A stretch of DNA of 64,000 nt from Catonia carolina (GCA_035578175.1 JAQMRL010000001.1:377647220-377711219); one strand, 5' to 3'. Positions 17,595 to 30,170 are shown, counted from the stretch's first letter. Numbers and translations are program-made. Notes: generated from the letters alone by a model not told the origin.

Positions 17595-19755
17595 TATAAA
17601 TGTTTTACATTGGTAACGAAAAACAAAAAGTATTTCGACTTCGAAAAGGATTTCGAGTTAATATAGCATTCTAAAATACTAACAGGTTGATTAACCTGGG
17701 TTACTGCTAAACCTAGTTACTGCTAAACTGATCATTATACAAAACAATGTTTGAAATGAAAGTTGTAGGATTTCAAATTCTCTACAACCTCTATATATAC
17801 TCTTTTGCGCTAAAATGCATATTAAAGCCGTAATCTTAAAAGAAACAACTTTTTTACGAGAGAAAAACCTCTCCAAGAATTTCAGCAGACATGGCGTCTA
17901 CCCTATCTTGTAAAGCATAAAAAAATTAGTAAATGAGGCGATTTTAAAAACCATTGTAGGAGCCGTTTTTGAGAAAATTGCAAAAAAGTGAAAAATGACA
18001 CGAATAAACGACTACTTCCGTTTGACCGATTTTGATTAAAATGTTCGTGTCGGGCTCTTTAGTGGTACCTAACTTAAGTTACAAGTTTGAAGTTTGTACG
18101 ATGTTCCGTCCTTGAGATATTCTGTTTACACACACACATACACACACAGACCAATCGCTAAAAACATGTTTTTAAGGTTCAAGGGGTTTGAAAACGTGTA
18201 GATCCAGTATAGATCCACATGAAAACAATACTTTCCTTTCTTATTTTATATTCATATAGGCAAGAGAAAGTAAAACAATTATAAATGTTTTACATTGGTA
18301 ACGAAAAACAAAAAGTATTTCGACTTCGAAAAGGATTTCGAGTTAATATAGCATTCTAAAATACTAACAGGTTGATTAACCTGGGTTACTGCTAAACCTA
18401 GTTACTGCTAAACTGATCATTATACAAAACAATGTTTGAAATGAAAGTTGTAGGATTTCAAATTCTCTACAACCTCTATATATACTCTTTTGCGCTAAAA
18501 TGCATATTAAAGCCGTAATCTTAAAAGAAACAACTTTTTTACGAGAGAAAAACCTCTCCAAGAATTTCAGCAGACATGGCGTCTACCCTATCTTGTAAAG
18601 CATAAAAAAATTAGTAAATGAGGCGATTTTAAAAACCATTGTAGGAGCCGTTTTTGAGAAAATTGCAAAAAAGTGAAAAATGACACGAATAAACGACTAC
18701 TTCCGTTTGACCGATTTTGATTAAAATGTTCGTGTCGGGCTCTTTAGTGGTACCTAACTTAAGTTACAAGTTTGAAGTTTGTACGATGTTCCGTCCTTGA
18801 GATATTCTGTTTACACACACACATACACACACAGACCAATCGCTAAAAACATGTTTTTAAGGTTCAAGGGGTTTGAAAACGTGTAGATCCAGTATAGATC
18901 CACATGAAAACAATACTTTCCTTTCTTATTTTATATTCATATAGGCAAGAGAAAGTAAAACAATTATAAATGTTTTACATTGGTAACGAAAAACAAAAAG
19001 TATTTCGACTTCGAAAAGGATTTCGAGTTAATATAGCATTCTAAAATACTAACAGGTTGATTAACCTGGGTTACTGCTAAACCTAGTTACTGCTAAACTG
19101 ATCATTATACAAAACAATGTTTGAAATGAAAGTTGTAGGATTTCAAATTCTCTACAACCTCTATATATACTCTTTTGCGCTAAAATGCATATTAAAGCCG
19201 TAATCTTAAAAGAAACAACTTTTTTACGAGAGAAAAACCTCTCCAAGAATTTCAGCAGACATGGCGTCTACCCTATCTTGTAAAGCATAAAAAAATTAGT
19301 AAATGAGGCGATTTTAAAAACCATTGTAGGAGCCGTTTTTGAGAAAATTGCAAAAAAGTGAAAAATGACACGAATAAACGACTACTTCCGTTTGACCGAT
19401 TTTGATTAAAATGTTCGTGTCGGGCTCTTTAGTGGTACCTAACTTAAGTTACAAGTTTGAAGTTTGTACGATGTTCCGTCCTTGAGATATTCTGTTTACA
19501 CACACACATACACACACAGACTAATCGCTAAAAACATGTTTTTAAGGTTCAAGGGGTTTGAAAACGTGTAGATCCAGTATAGATCCACATGAAAACAATA
19601 CTTTCCTTTCTTATTTTATATTCATATAGGCAAGAGAAAGTAAAACAATTATAAATGTTTTACATTGGTAACGAAAAACAAAAAGTATTTCGACTTCGAA
19701 AAGGATTTCGAGTTAATATAGCATTCTAAAATACTAACAGGTTGATTAACCTGGG
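17028..19755 (+). repeat. 685-bp tandem array, four units
   Basis: Units start at 17028, 17713, 18398 and 19083 with a constant 685-bp period; the last unit stops 12 bases short. Units appear identical apart from one base seen in unit 4 (GACTAATCG instead of GACCAATCG near 19521). Each unit consists of the right part of R900 plus about 100 bp of flanking DNA, so the array arose by duplication after the element inserted. The junction carries a repeated TTACTGCTAAAC. The minus-strand 61-codon frame in each unit is a consequence of the repeat, not a gene. Confidence 0.97.
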
Positions 19756-20097
19756 GTAGTCAGTAGTCAGCGCAACTGACTAATAAGCCAGAGATATCGA
19801 ATTTGATCCAGATCAGGTTCAGAATTTTTGTCACTTTTCATTTATCAACCTTCACCGTCGGCGTTAGCCCTAATACGTTAAAAAACTTGACATATTGTAT
19901 TTAATCAATCAAGGATTTACATTTTGAAATCACCCAATAGTACTTTTTCTATGTAGTGAAGAACTGAATTTTCTTGTGTATGCATATTGACATCGAATGT
20001 CATAAATTATGTCTACCAGGCTATAATTAAACTACATATTTTACAATAATAAAGGTAGTCATTTACAAATTGTACATTTGCAATATATTTATAGCAG
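19756..20097. other. PPO intron 1, no gene
   Basis: Unique-looking AT-rich sequence after the tandem array. Confidence 0.5.
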
Positions 20098-20860
20098 ATG
20101 AGGAGGATTTCTCCTATATGGTTAGGAAGTTAAAAGAAGAATATGCGAGATGGGGGCTGATGATCAACTGTGGGAGAGTATTTGCCAGTCGGGGGACCTC
20201 AGGAGGACTTGCAGCTGGATGGGGAAAATATTAGATGTGTAGAACAATGCAAGTACCTCGGATCAATATTCACGACGGAAGGCAAATTTCCAACAGATAT
20301 TAGTTGTAGCATTTCTCAAGGTAGGAAAGCAATAAGATAATTGAATTCCCAGTTTTGGTCGCCGAAAATCCGGATTAACACAAAGAAGTATTTATAAGTA
20401 TGTATAAGTATTTATAATACTGTAGTGAAGCCTATTACGTTGTATGGCTGTGAGGCTTGAATCCTGGATAGAAGCAGTCAGGACAAATTGAGGTTTAGAG
20501 ATCGATTTCTTCAGGCGCTCAAACCGGATCTCCCGGATGGATAGGGTTAGAAACGAGGAAGTCAGGGGGAGGATAGTTTGTGGCAGTACAATAGTGGAGG
20601 ACATTGAAATAAGGCAGTTGGTCTAGTATGGCCACGTTCAGAGGACGGAGGGGCATAAATGGCCGAGGAGACTCTTGGAGTACTTTCCTTCAGGTCGGCG
20701 TAAAAGAAGAAGCCCGCGATATACTTGGCTGCAGGGAATTAGGTCCGCAATAGAGAAAAGGCAATTGACAGAGTAGGACTAGTGGGATCGAGATCGGTGG
20801 CGTTTTGGTATGCGAGAAGCGGATCATCCGTAGGAACTTCATCGTAAAGTAAAGTAAGTA
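20098..20860 (+). pseudogene. Degenerate RTE/CR1-type LINE in PPO intron 1
   Basis: Plus-strand frames give EEDFSYMVRKLKEEY and GLMINCGR, then CKYLGSIFTTEGKFPTDI, SISQGRKAIR, NTVVKPITLYGCEAW and RSSQDKLRFRDRFLQA. This is the RT palm-to-thumb order of RTE/CR1-like LINE proteins. At least several stops and shifts break the frame. No RT active-site YADD box is preserved in a readable frame. It lies antisense to PPO. Confidence 0.75.
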
Positions 20861-21037
20861 TTTTATAAATTGTATATTTGCAAAATCAAAATGTTTAAAT
20901 TATAACTTTATAATACTCGTATTAAAACGTACTTCACAATCCTGTTTCTTTTTAAAAATGTATTAGTATATAAAGTAATACTATACAATATCTTATCGAA
21001 TAAACTTTTTATTATTATATATACTTTAACAACTTAC

Positions 21038-21151
21038 CAAATATTCATCAGGGACATTAAAGATAACTCCTTTTTCACCTTTTGGTAGAAATATTTGTTC
21101 ATTTGGTCTGTCAAGAAGATTTAACAGATTTTCTTCCACAGTTGTTGACAT
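21038..21151 (-). CDS. PPO: Prophenoloxidase, coding exon 1 (N-terminus)
   Basis: ATG at 21151-21149 opens 38 codons reading MSTTVEENLLNLLDRPNEQI and ending NVPDEYL. This matches the PPO N-terminus (short acidic lead, NLL..LDRP.E..F.PKG, F.VP..Y). The exon ends with the consensus donor GTAAGT (21037-21032) in phase 0, fitting exon 2. PPO lacks a secretory signal peptide and so does this start. The upstream base context (CAGA before ATG) is acceptable for insects. A 5-prime UTR or non-coding first exon would lie at higher coordinates. Confidence 0.93.
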
Positions 21152-22599
21152 TCTGATTATTATCTGTCAACAATTTATTAAAACTTAAAAATTTAATGAC
21201 TGAAAATATTGTTAAATAAACAGTTAATTACAAAAAAGTTTACAAAAGTATTAAGTTTAAAAATTTTAAAAATAAAGACAACTTAAAGAAAAATACCTGA
21301 ACAAATGGGCTAAAAATGATATACAAACTCCTTATGTAGTACTTATTTAAAGTGATGCTGATATATTAATTACATAAAGTGTTATAAGTATTTATTACAA
21401 TTTCACTTGCGTGAAATTTTTATTGTTTTTTCTTCATTTTTGCTTCAGAATCCTTTTTGATGTTTTCAAAATTTATGAAGAGTCTTATAAATGATCGGAT
21501 AAAGAATCCAAAACACGTAGGCTTTAGTTTGAACGAGAACATCCTTTTCAAGCACGTTGATAAAGAACGTAGACCGTACCGATGTGAAGTATATATGCTT
21601 ATTACAAGAGATAGGCCTATGTATATATAATATTATAGCCTATACACATAAAATTAAGTAGGCATATATTTCTAAAAACGTAATAATTCTATTATATATA
21701 CATTTGATACACTAAATTAATAATACGACAGCTACATAAATAAGAAAAGTTTTCTTATTTTTATTTTTCAACTACAAAATAAATAAACTAAAAAGAAATG
21801 TGGGATTCGTTTTCTGAATTTCTATACTGTTTGCACCAAAAATACAGCGCTTATCTATTCCCGTGAGTATTAAAGGTAATGTTTATAGAAATTGGCTGGT
21901 GTGTGGAAAGCATAATTCATAAATAAAATGCCTTAGAAATTTTAAATTTGGTGTATATTGACTGTGTTTCATGAGCAGAAACACAAACGAAATATTTGAT
22001 TACAATCAGTCTTCGAAAAGCAAAACAATGGATTATTGAATTTCTTTGAAAAAGGATCCTAACTACTTTATCAACACTTCTTTCTCTCTCTTACTATAAT
22101 TTTTATTATGCATAAAATACTAGTACTCACACATGAATACTTATTTTAAAATACTGATGCTCCATCGATTTATTTGTAAAACGATACTACGTTGACAACA
22201 AAATACTTACTTATAATAATGCCCAGATTACATAAATTTAAGAGACCTGTATAACATAACACAAAATACAAAACTCATGCTAACGGACAAGAGTGTAGTA
22301 CACAATGTGTTTTGTACCTAAGGAATTTAAAATTACAAAAGACTTTATTTAATAACAAACTGCACAATTGTTTCATAACTGTGGTCGCTAATGACTTGAT
22401 TGTTGATGCAATAATAATAATTTCCTAATGATTTTATTGGTAATTCTTAAACGAATAAACAAATATAAAATAAAAGTTTTTGTTATCAAAAAGATTATAT
22501 ATTTAAAAAAAAAATAATTTAAAAGGAATAAAAATATTACTATAGAAGGAATAGCTTAAAAGACGATTTTATTTAACGTTAATTTGCTAATTATCTTAA
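21152..22599. other. Upstream region of PPO; promoter not identified
   Basis: AT-rich DNA immediately 5-prime of the PPO coding start on the minus strand. It should contain the 5-prime UTR and possibly the promoter or a non-coding first intron. I cannot pick a TATA box or initiator with confidence in this base composition. Confidence 0.45.
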
Positions 22600-22750
22600 G
22601 CCTCGTACAGACATGAACAGAACACAGTCGCGAACATCGTCGCGTAACATTTCCGGCTAAACATGTTCGCGACGATGTTACGCAGTGTTGAACAGGGAGC
22701 TGCAAACAGACCATCGTCGCGTACATCACACCACAGTCGCTAATGACGAA
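22600..22750. repeat. CpG-rich subterminal-type repeat cluster
   Basis: CATCGTCGCG occurs at about 22635 and 22712, and its complement CGCGACGATG at about 22668, within 150 bp of otherwise AT-rich DNA. The cluster follows CCTCGTACAGACATG at 22600. Short clustered motifs next to such an end resemble subterminal transposase-binding repeats of a DNA transposon. No second end was found. Confidence 0.5.
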
Positions 22751-23540
22751 GCTGTTAATTACAACTTTAAAAATTTGGTAAATAATGAAAATAAACGTGA
22801 ATAGAGACAGGCATTTGACAGGTATTTGCAGTTATAAAGATAGGTAATAGATACTTAAATTTAAGAAACAGCAATTTAATATTTTTAAGGTTTATTGTTT
22901 TAGTAAAGTTAGCGTCATTTGAAAAATTTTAATGTTTATTGAAGAAACTGTTGTACTTATTAGCTAGTATTGACAAAAACATGTTAATTTCAAACATGAA
23001 ATTAAATATGTTGATAAAATTATAAACACGGTAAACAAAGCTTTTAACGTTAACTCCCAATGAAATCATTTATTTTAGAATTTATCAAACGAGCAAAGGA
23101 CAAAATTATTAATTTGAAATTTAAACTGAGAGATACTGTAACGTTTACGGCACGCAACTTAAAAGGTGTGAGGACGTGCGTAATAGGAAAAAATTAAAAT
23201 ATTTGTTCAACAAAAAATAAACACTTCAAATTTGTTACATTTAAAAAAAATGAGTTTAATTTGGCAATTAAAATGTTAAAATATTTAGTTGTCGACATTT
23301 AAACGTTATAGTAAAATGTATAGCCTACGTTTAATAAAACTATTCTGGAAATACATTCAGATTTTATTTAGTTGAGTATCTTTTATCAAAATTCAATTTT
23401 ATTACTTTAGGAAATAATTTTACATTAATGTCTTTAATTTCAACGTTTAAATTTTTAATTTTTTATAACGTAATAAATTTTGTATTTTTCATTCATATTA
23501 TTTTCATTGTTTAATTAATTACTGATACGTTAATGGTCTG
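22751..23540. other. AT-rich DNA, no gene seen
   Basis: Nothing recognised on either strand. Confidence 0.5.
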
Positions 23541-23930
23541 CCCATAACGACAGGTTGAGTGTCAAATTATTTCCTCTCAATCAGTTCGTTGCAGGGCTAA
23601 AATAAATAGTTCTGTTTCTTATCACATGGTGAACCAATTTAATGGCTGAATCATTTAAAAACAGAAGAGGTAAAGGTGTAAAAGACACTTATAAGAGTTA
23701 TCTCCTCTGAAAGTAATGAATTTTATAATACAGCCTGACCCTGTGGTAAATGAAGTGAAGGTGTCATTTGCAGAGTGGAAAATATGTGCTTTTTAGTGGG
23801 CCCGGCATACTGATGAGCGTACTTTTCCACTCAGCGAGGAAGGTAATGGTAAACCACCTTACTTCTCGTTTTACTTAGTAAAACCTCTAGAGGTTCAAAC
23901 CAGTCATTCGGCTGATGGCCTGAACAACAC
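23541..23930 (-). repeat. Dispersed repeat R400, copy B (inverted)
   Basis: Begins CCCATAAC and ends GGCCTGAACAACAC, the reverse orientation of copy A. It carries the AACCTCTAGAGGTT palindrome near 23882-23897. Confidence 0.85.
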
Positions 23931-25142
23931 AAGTTATTGGTTCTTATTAATTAATAAATACGCTTCCTGTATATAATTATATTTATAAATAATACAATTT
24001 ACTCTAAATTAATACAATCAACAGTATTTTGTATTAAGTATTTAAATCCTAAATATACGTTTTGAGTGCGGAAATCGACCAGAGACAAAAGGCCTTGTCG
24101 GCGTTTTGTTCGACCCTATTCTTTCATCTCTACTTGGCAGATTTTATGGTAGTTGTGGTTGTCGTATTATTTATAACTTTGGTTTTAAAATAAAAATGTA
24201 TTAAAACTTTTCAATTTTTTTTAAAAAGGGAATTTTCTGAAAAGTGAAGTAATTTCAACGCATTCCAACCTTCTATTCCAAAAACGACAGTATTTTTGGT
24301 TACCAAGACGTCGATACTACTTTGAAAAATGAGTTAAAAACATTGCACTCTTAATAACCAACTAGACATGTAGCAATTCTATTTTTAATAAATTCCGTTA
24401 AAATCTAAACGTTATTACAACTGTAATTCTCTGTGATAGTCATTACTGCTGTAAAAACATATTAGGAAAAATTATGATATAGAAACTATATAATAAGATA
24501 CTTACAATCTATCTTCACTAAGGAACAGCAAAGTTGTTAGACTAACGAGCCAAGTAAACTTAGTAAATTCATAAAAAGGAAAAAAATTATTTATATATCA
24601 GGTTCCAATATAGTTTATTTCCACGACAAAATTGAAGGATGTGGTATCAGATTGAGTCTTCTGTAATAATTAAATACTTGTTATTGTGGTTTCAAAGGTT
24701 TCTATGAATTTATTTTAGTCATTATTTTGAAAATAATCTTTTGTGAAAAAAACGGATGCGAGCTGTGGTTAACTATTGATACCTCAAATAATCTAATGAG
24801 AAGTATATAACTTTTCTTGGACTGAAAACTTACCGGTGGGATCATTTATTTAATTGCAATATAAATTATTTAATAAAAATAAAAATTTTAATCCATAAAT
24901 CGTATAAGAAATTATTAATTTTTGGCTGTGTTAAAATTCTGTTTGCAAATAAATATCACTGGATGAATAAAAATTACTACTGACTTTACATTATACATGG
25001 TGTGTTGTAGAAGTGATCTCTTTTTGTTGTAAAATACTTTTAAATTCTGTTGAGTTACGTGACGTGCATGGAGAGCAACACCCACTGCTCCGGTGTTTAT
25101 TTATATATTTTGTACTAATTAATTTATTAGTGACATATACGT
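23931..25142. other. AT-rich DNA, no gene seen
   Basis: Nothing recognised on either strand. Confidence 0.5.
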
Positions 25143-25540
25143 GTTGTTTAGGTCAACAGCCGAAAGGCTGGTTTGAACCTCTAGAGGTTTTACTAACTAA
25201 AACGAGGAGTTAGGTGGTTTACCTTGCCTTCCTCACAGAGTACAAAAATAGCCTATACTTATCAGCATGCCAGGCTGTCCGAAAAAGTATCTATTTTGCA
25301 TCCTGCAAATGACATCTTCACTTCATTCACCGCACGGTCTAGCTGTATAATGAAATTCATTACTCTCAGAGGAGATAACTGTGAATAGTATTTTTTGTAC
25401 CTCTACCTATTCTGTTCTTAAATAGTACAGTTATATAATTGGCTGAACACGTGATAAGAAACAGAACTATTTTTTGTAGCCTTGAAACTAGCAGATAGAA
25501 TGCAAGTAATTTAACACTCCACCTGCCTGCTATGGGCATA
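25143..25540 (+). repeat. Dispersed repeat R400, copy C
   Basis: Full-length copy from GTTGTTTAGGTCAACAGCC to CTGCTATGGGCATA, same orientation as copy A. Confidence 0.88.
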
Positions 25541-25659
25541 GTGATTAGTTCCTAAAACAGGAGATCTTTTCTCCACTTCCCACTTAATTGCCTTTTAAAA
25601 ATGTATTGTAAATGATGTGGAGACATTTTGCTTATCGCTTAGTTTGGATGAGCAAAAAG

Positions 25660-26200
25660 TCTGTTCGGGAAGCTTTTATAAAAATTACTAAAAACTCCAT
25701 TATTAGAGGAATTTTACTAGTCAGAAGACTGACATGGAATCCACATACCTGACTTAAAAAGGAATCTTGTAACGCGCGATTTAAACTTCCACATTTGGCC
25801 TACGTAGAACACAGTACCAACCTTCTAGTTTGGTTGTGTACAAGTCATTTGGTGTAGATTTTCTACTCGCCCAACAAAACGTTACTACAACGTGTTTTCA
25901 CAAATTGACTAGCAGAAAGGGTTGCGAGAAATTTACGATAAAATAGCAAAATCATACATTTTATAATAAAAAATGCACCGTGGTATTACCAACGCCGATA
26001 TACATCGTGATATGGATGTGCAGACGATACGAAAAGAAATACGAATTTTTGTAGTAAATACATCAAACGTCTAAACAACTATGTAAATCACTTAGCACTG
26101 AATCTCTTAGACAACAACAATGATGTTCATAGACTAAAACGTGCTACAGTACTGGATCTCCTTGGGCAATTCTGTAATGTGATTTTAAATTGTAAATAAT
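25660..26200 (+). pseudogene. Degenerate jockey-like LINE 3-prime end
   Basis: A RLTWNPHT-like thumb motif lies near 25725-25752. Near 26080-26165 the frame reads YVNHLALNLLDNNN followed by RLKRATVLDLLG, which parallels LAINLLDDN and LKKARILDL in the LINE at 5461-6672. It is related but much older, with many stops. Confidence 0.65.
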
Positions 26201-26825
26201 ATAATGTTAATAGTCTGTAAATGACTGGCGTGTTTGAGTGTGAATGTTGTAAATAACTGAATGAATATTTTTAATTATCTTCAGTAAAGTTCGGTGTACA
26301 TATATTTTGGAATCATGTGCTTTTTGTTTATTACTTCTCTCTTTGTTTTTTTCGTTTTAAAGGAGGTTTTAATTAGTTTTTAATTTTTTTTTAAAACACT
26401 ATCCAATTTTTATTGTAAATACAAATTAAGAACAGTATAATATGTTTTAATGTTATAATTTATTAATTATACCAGTGGGTCGTAATTTTTTCATGTATTA
26501 AATCTAATCTATGAGTTAAATTTATTGTTATACAACAGACTATGCATTAAAAACAAGTTTTTTGAAAAAACGATATTAAAAAATCAATGTAACACTTCTT
26601 CTTTCTCGGTTAAAAATTCTCTTTTATGTAGGAAGTCTTAATAAAATAATTATTTGATTTTTTATCATCTTGTTGACAGATTAATTTCTCGAATAATATT
26701 ATGGGTTGAATATTAATTTATTTCCTTTCTTACACTAGAAAATCTGCAGTTTATTTGCCATGGATAACTGAATTAATATAGTGAGGTGAATGATTGAATT
26801 GTTGAAGTCGAAAATCTTGATGAAA
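26201..26825. other. AT-rich DNA, no gene seen
   Basis: Possibly the 3-prime UTR of the LINE relic at first; otherwise nothing recognised. Confidence 0.45.
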
Positions 26826-27155
26826 GATTCATCTTGCGGTGTCTTTTTACGCGATTCATTCATTATTGTCAAAGTGATGTAACCTAAAAAGAAGTAGTGT
26901 GGTCATTTTTGTTGCAGTCAAATAGTTCTACGTCGAAAAGTAGGTTAACTTTAAAGAATTATTACAGTGTATATTGTATAGTACATCGCAGTTCATCTAG
27001 TGATGTCTTTTCACTTTATTCTTTTATTATTGTCAATCTGATATAACTCAGTTCGTAGGGTGATAATTTTTCGTTATAACTTTGTAAACAATTCAATGTC
27101 ACAAAGTAGGTTAACATTTAAAATGTTATCGCTGTACAGAGTAAAGTACATGGCC
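26826..27155 (+). repeat. Diverged tandem duplication, about 165-170 bp unit
   Basis: Two consecutive segments share the same order of motifs: TTCATCT, then TGATGTCTTTT or GGTGTCTTTTT, ATTATTGTCAA, a GTAGG-TTAAC motif (AGTAGGTTAAC in both) and an AGTACAT near the end. The copies are clearly diverged, so the duplication is old. Confidence 0.6.
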
Positions 27156-28629
27156 ATTATCATAAACGTAACCATAAGTGTTCTTGAAAATTGTACCCTT
27201 TGAGCAGTAACTAATGTTTCATACCCTTAGGGTGGTAAATCCAATTAAATTAGTCTCACAGAGACTAAATGTTAATGAATCATTGCAAAGAGTGGTGTTA
27301 GCACAGGCTGAGGGTAACTTTCCTACTGTTATGTTTTATAGAGTTGTGATTAAACTGTCTTTAGAGTCTTCTTACTTAAACAATAGAAATATGTAAACAA
27401 AGTCTACAAAACGTGCTTTTATGAATTATTTTGTGAAAAGACAGCCAATGGGAATTAAAAGTTTTTACTGTAAAATCAAGTACAGGGCTCCAAAACTTTT
27501 ATTTAATTTAAAAACAATCTGTAATTTTTTTTTAATTAAAATCAATTTTTTCCGTTCCCTAATAGAAATTCTCATAAAGTTTTCTTTGAATCACAAGGCA
27601 GATACCTTTCAAGAAAATGGTTTTTTAATTATAAAATCAAAAAAAAAAATACAATTTGTTTTTGTTTACAAAAAACAAAACTATAAGTTAAACATTGAAT
27701 ATCAAACATACAATATTATTATGAACGTTTAACAATATTATTAATTAACGTTACAGATAACTTTTCTTGGATTTTGAAAATTAAATTAAATCTGGAATGA
27801 TTTCCATAAAAATGAGCTGATAACGCTTCTTTTGGACTTTTTAAAATAAATTATTTTTGAAATGATTTCTAAGAAAATGAGCTGAAGTTTAAGAAATCTT
27901 AAGAAATTAATATTTTTCATCTATGGTGAGTATGAAATAATCACTTCGGAAAAGAATTTACATATATCCATATATATTTTTATTGGGCCAAAATATGTCA
28001 TGGTAAAACATTGAATATACTGGCCTGGTTAAGCCGACAAACTTAATTACTTCTGTGAAGTAATTAAACCTCTCTAGCAGTATCTTCAACACATACTATA
28101 TTAACGAGAAATTTCAAACGTTGCTCACAAGACCGATTAGGAATTTACCACTGACAATATTAAGTAAGGATCATATTCAGAGATTGTTTGAAGAAGTAAA
28201 ATTTAATTGAAGCAGGATTTTTTTTTAAATAAAGAGCTCTTGAATCTCTGTAACATAAAAAACTGCGCTGGGTCCCTCCTCAAATTCATATATTAATCCA
28301 AGACAAAAATAATACAACTTTCAAAATATGAAAAACCTATTTTAGTTTCATGTCATTATATTTTGCCTCTTTAATTTATTATTTTCCTTTTATTTATTTA
28401 TTTTTAGGGGATTTCTACGGTAGTTGCCGTCTTCCCTTTTTCAACCATTGCTTCCTTAACTTGTACCGATCTATCCGATCCTCCTCTCAAAGCCCTTTCC
28501 TCTCCATGGTTTCGACCTATGTTAAGAACCGGGTTCGGTCTCCCACTGGATCTTTGGTTATATTTTCCAACGGATTTGGTTATATTTTTCCAATAGACGT
28601 TTATTCGTTACCGTCTTTGTCCATCTAGC
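27156..28629. other. AT-rich DNA with a short duplication, no gene seen
   Basis: Frames at 27214-27396 and 27421-27732 are lysine, isoleucine and phenylalanine rich without recognisable domains. Two roughly 65-bp diverged tandem units, each ending AAAATGAGCT, lie at about 27758-27886. A CT-richer stretch at 28400-28628 is unassigned. Confidence 0.5.
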
Positions 28630-29803
28630 TACTGTCTGTCTGTAACTTAATGGCCTCCGGCAGAGAGGAGCAATATGCGGATTGTAAAACCATTTCACAA
28701 AACATTTAAATTTTTAAGTAATTAAAACTTGTCGGGAATTACGTATTTTTATAAAACAAAGTATTTCGCATGTTTTTATTCTATAAGATTATTTTAAAGA
28801 ATACACTTAATGAGATAATGTATTATGTAGTAAAAGTTTTGTTTCTGAAGAAATAACTATTTTCGTAACATAAAAAGTAATGATTTTCGGTTGAATTTTA
28901 TTGCATCATCGGTTTCCGTAATTATTTCAGAACAAACCTGCCAAATATTATGTTAATCCGTGAAATAGTTGTTGAACAATGACGAAGTATTTGAAAAAAA
29001 ATACGATTTTTTGGAAACAAATTTTTACTATAAAACACGATAAATTTAGGCGGTTGAAAGTTTGCTGTGTACTTCGCTACTTCCTCACCTTGCCACTCTA
29101 ACTAGTCGGAGCAATTTATCCTCTCTTACTGCTCCTGCTGACTTGAAAGTTTACTTGTATTTTAAAGTTTACTTAATCCTTTACGAAAAATTGACTCCGC
29201 CTGTTGGTTGGTCAGTTGTCATTAGTCTTGAAAAGATAATTGACGACAAGTTCAGTTCGGTTATTCTAGCCTTAAAGAGTTATTCGGTTCGGTTGCGATT
29301 ATTTTCGCAGTGTTTCATTAATTTTTATTTAAATCATAATTATCTCGTCGGGACACCTGTTATACAATTCTCTATACTTTATTTATATTAATATATTATC
29401 CAACCGCAGTAAATAAACACCATAAATAATTAATACAGTACATGAAAAAGTATAATAATTAAACTACTTTTATTTAATCTAGCACGTAAAAACAGTGTAC
29501 TTCGAGTAACAATGTAAAGAGCTTAATTGGAGTCTATGAGTACATAGGAGGTTGTGGAAGAGATACATGAGCGAGAATCGATCCGCATAAATCATTCGTT
29601 TTCATTACAAATTATGCATTATCTCATTAAGCGTGTGAAATTATTTTTATTAAAAAAACATGCGAAATATTTTGTTATATAAAAATACGTCAATTCCGAC
29701 AAGTTTCAGTTACGTAAAACAAATTGTATGCTTTCTGAAATAGTTTTACAATCCGCATAAAGCTCCCTTCTGCCGGAGGCCATCAAGTTGTAGACAGACA
29801 GTA
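28630..29803. mobile_element. 1.17-kb element with inverted repeats of about 200 bp
   Basis: The ends are TACTGTCTGTCTGTAACTT and, on the other strand, TACTGTCTGTCTACAACTT; both continue with ATGGCCTCCGGCAGA. Similarity between the arms extends over 28630-28850 and 29590-29803. The interior (about 740 bp) holds one 109-codon frame at 29062-29391 with no recognisable domain. The layout suits a non-autonomous DNA transposon with long terminal inverted repeats; a TA target duplication is possible. Confidence 0.75.
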
Positions 29804-29814
29804 CATCTCCCCCT

Positions 29815-30170
29815 CTAACATGCTCATACCATATCAACATTTATTTTCCTCAATATAACTTAAAACAACCGTTTCTACCCTAATTCGCTTTTGTATTTCC
29901 TCAATGGTAACTCAGTCCTTTCTCATCAGTTCACAGCTTCGATTCCAAAACTTAACATCAATCGCTTTAATCTTACCCTAATTTCTTTTATTTACCACCA
30001 AACTCTCAGCCCATTTTGTCGTTATGCTGCGTACTAATGTGTTGAATATCTATCCGTTCGAGTTTTTATGAAATGTTTATTCTATTGCATTGAGTTAATT
30101 TCTATTATTGATGCTCTCCTTTGCCTCAACTTTGTCTTTATTTTCTCATCCGTGCTTCCATTCATTGATA
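29815..30170 (-). pseudogene. Degenerate RTE-like LINE, antisense
   Basis: Minus-strand frames give a YG-region equivalent (ISTLVRSITT then a WAESLVV-like stretch), KIKAIDVKFWNRSCEL and EEIQKRIRVE. This is the pattern after the thumb in RTE-type LINEs (helix, E..FWRR). The frame is broken by stops. Confidence 0.45.

Noticed and set aside
17691..19246. Three identical 61-codon minus-strand frames, plus a related 85-codon frame at 16934-17191
   Set aside because: They recur only because the 685-bp unit is tandemly repeated. They cover non-coding R900 sequence, and other R900 copies do not preserve the frame.
17028..19755. CRISPR-like array
   Set aside because: The repeat unit is 685 bp with no spacer structure. 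This is a eukaryotic intron tandem repeat.
27421..27732. 103-codon frame as a gene
   Set aside because: Lys/Ile/Phe/Asn-rich composition typical of AT-rich noncoding DNA, with no family signature and no splice context.
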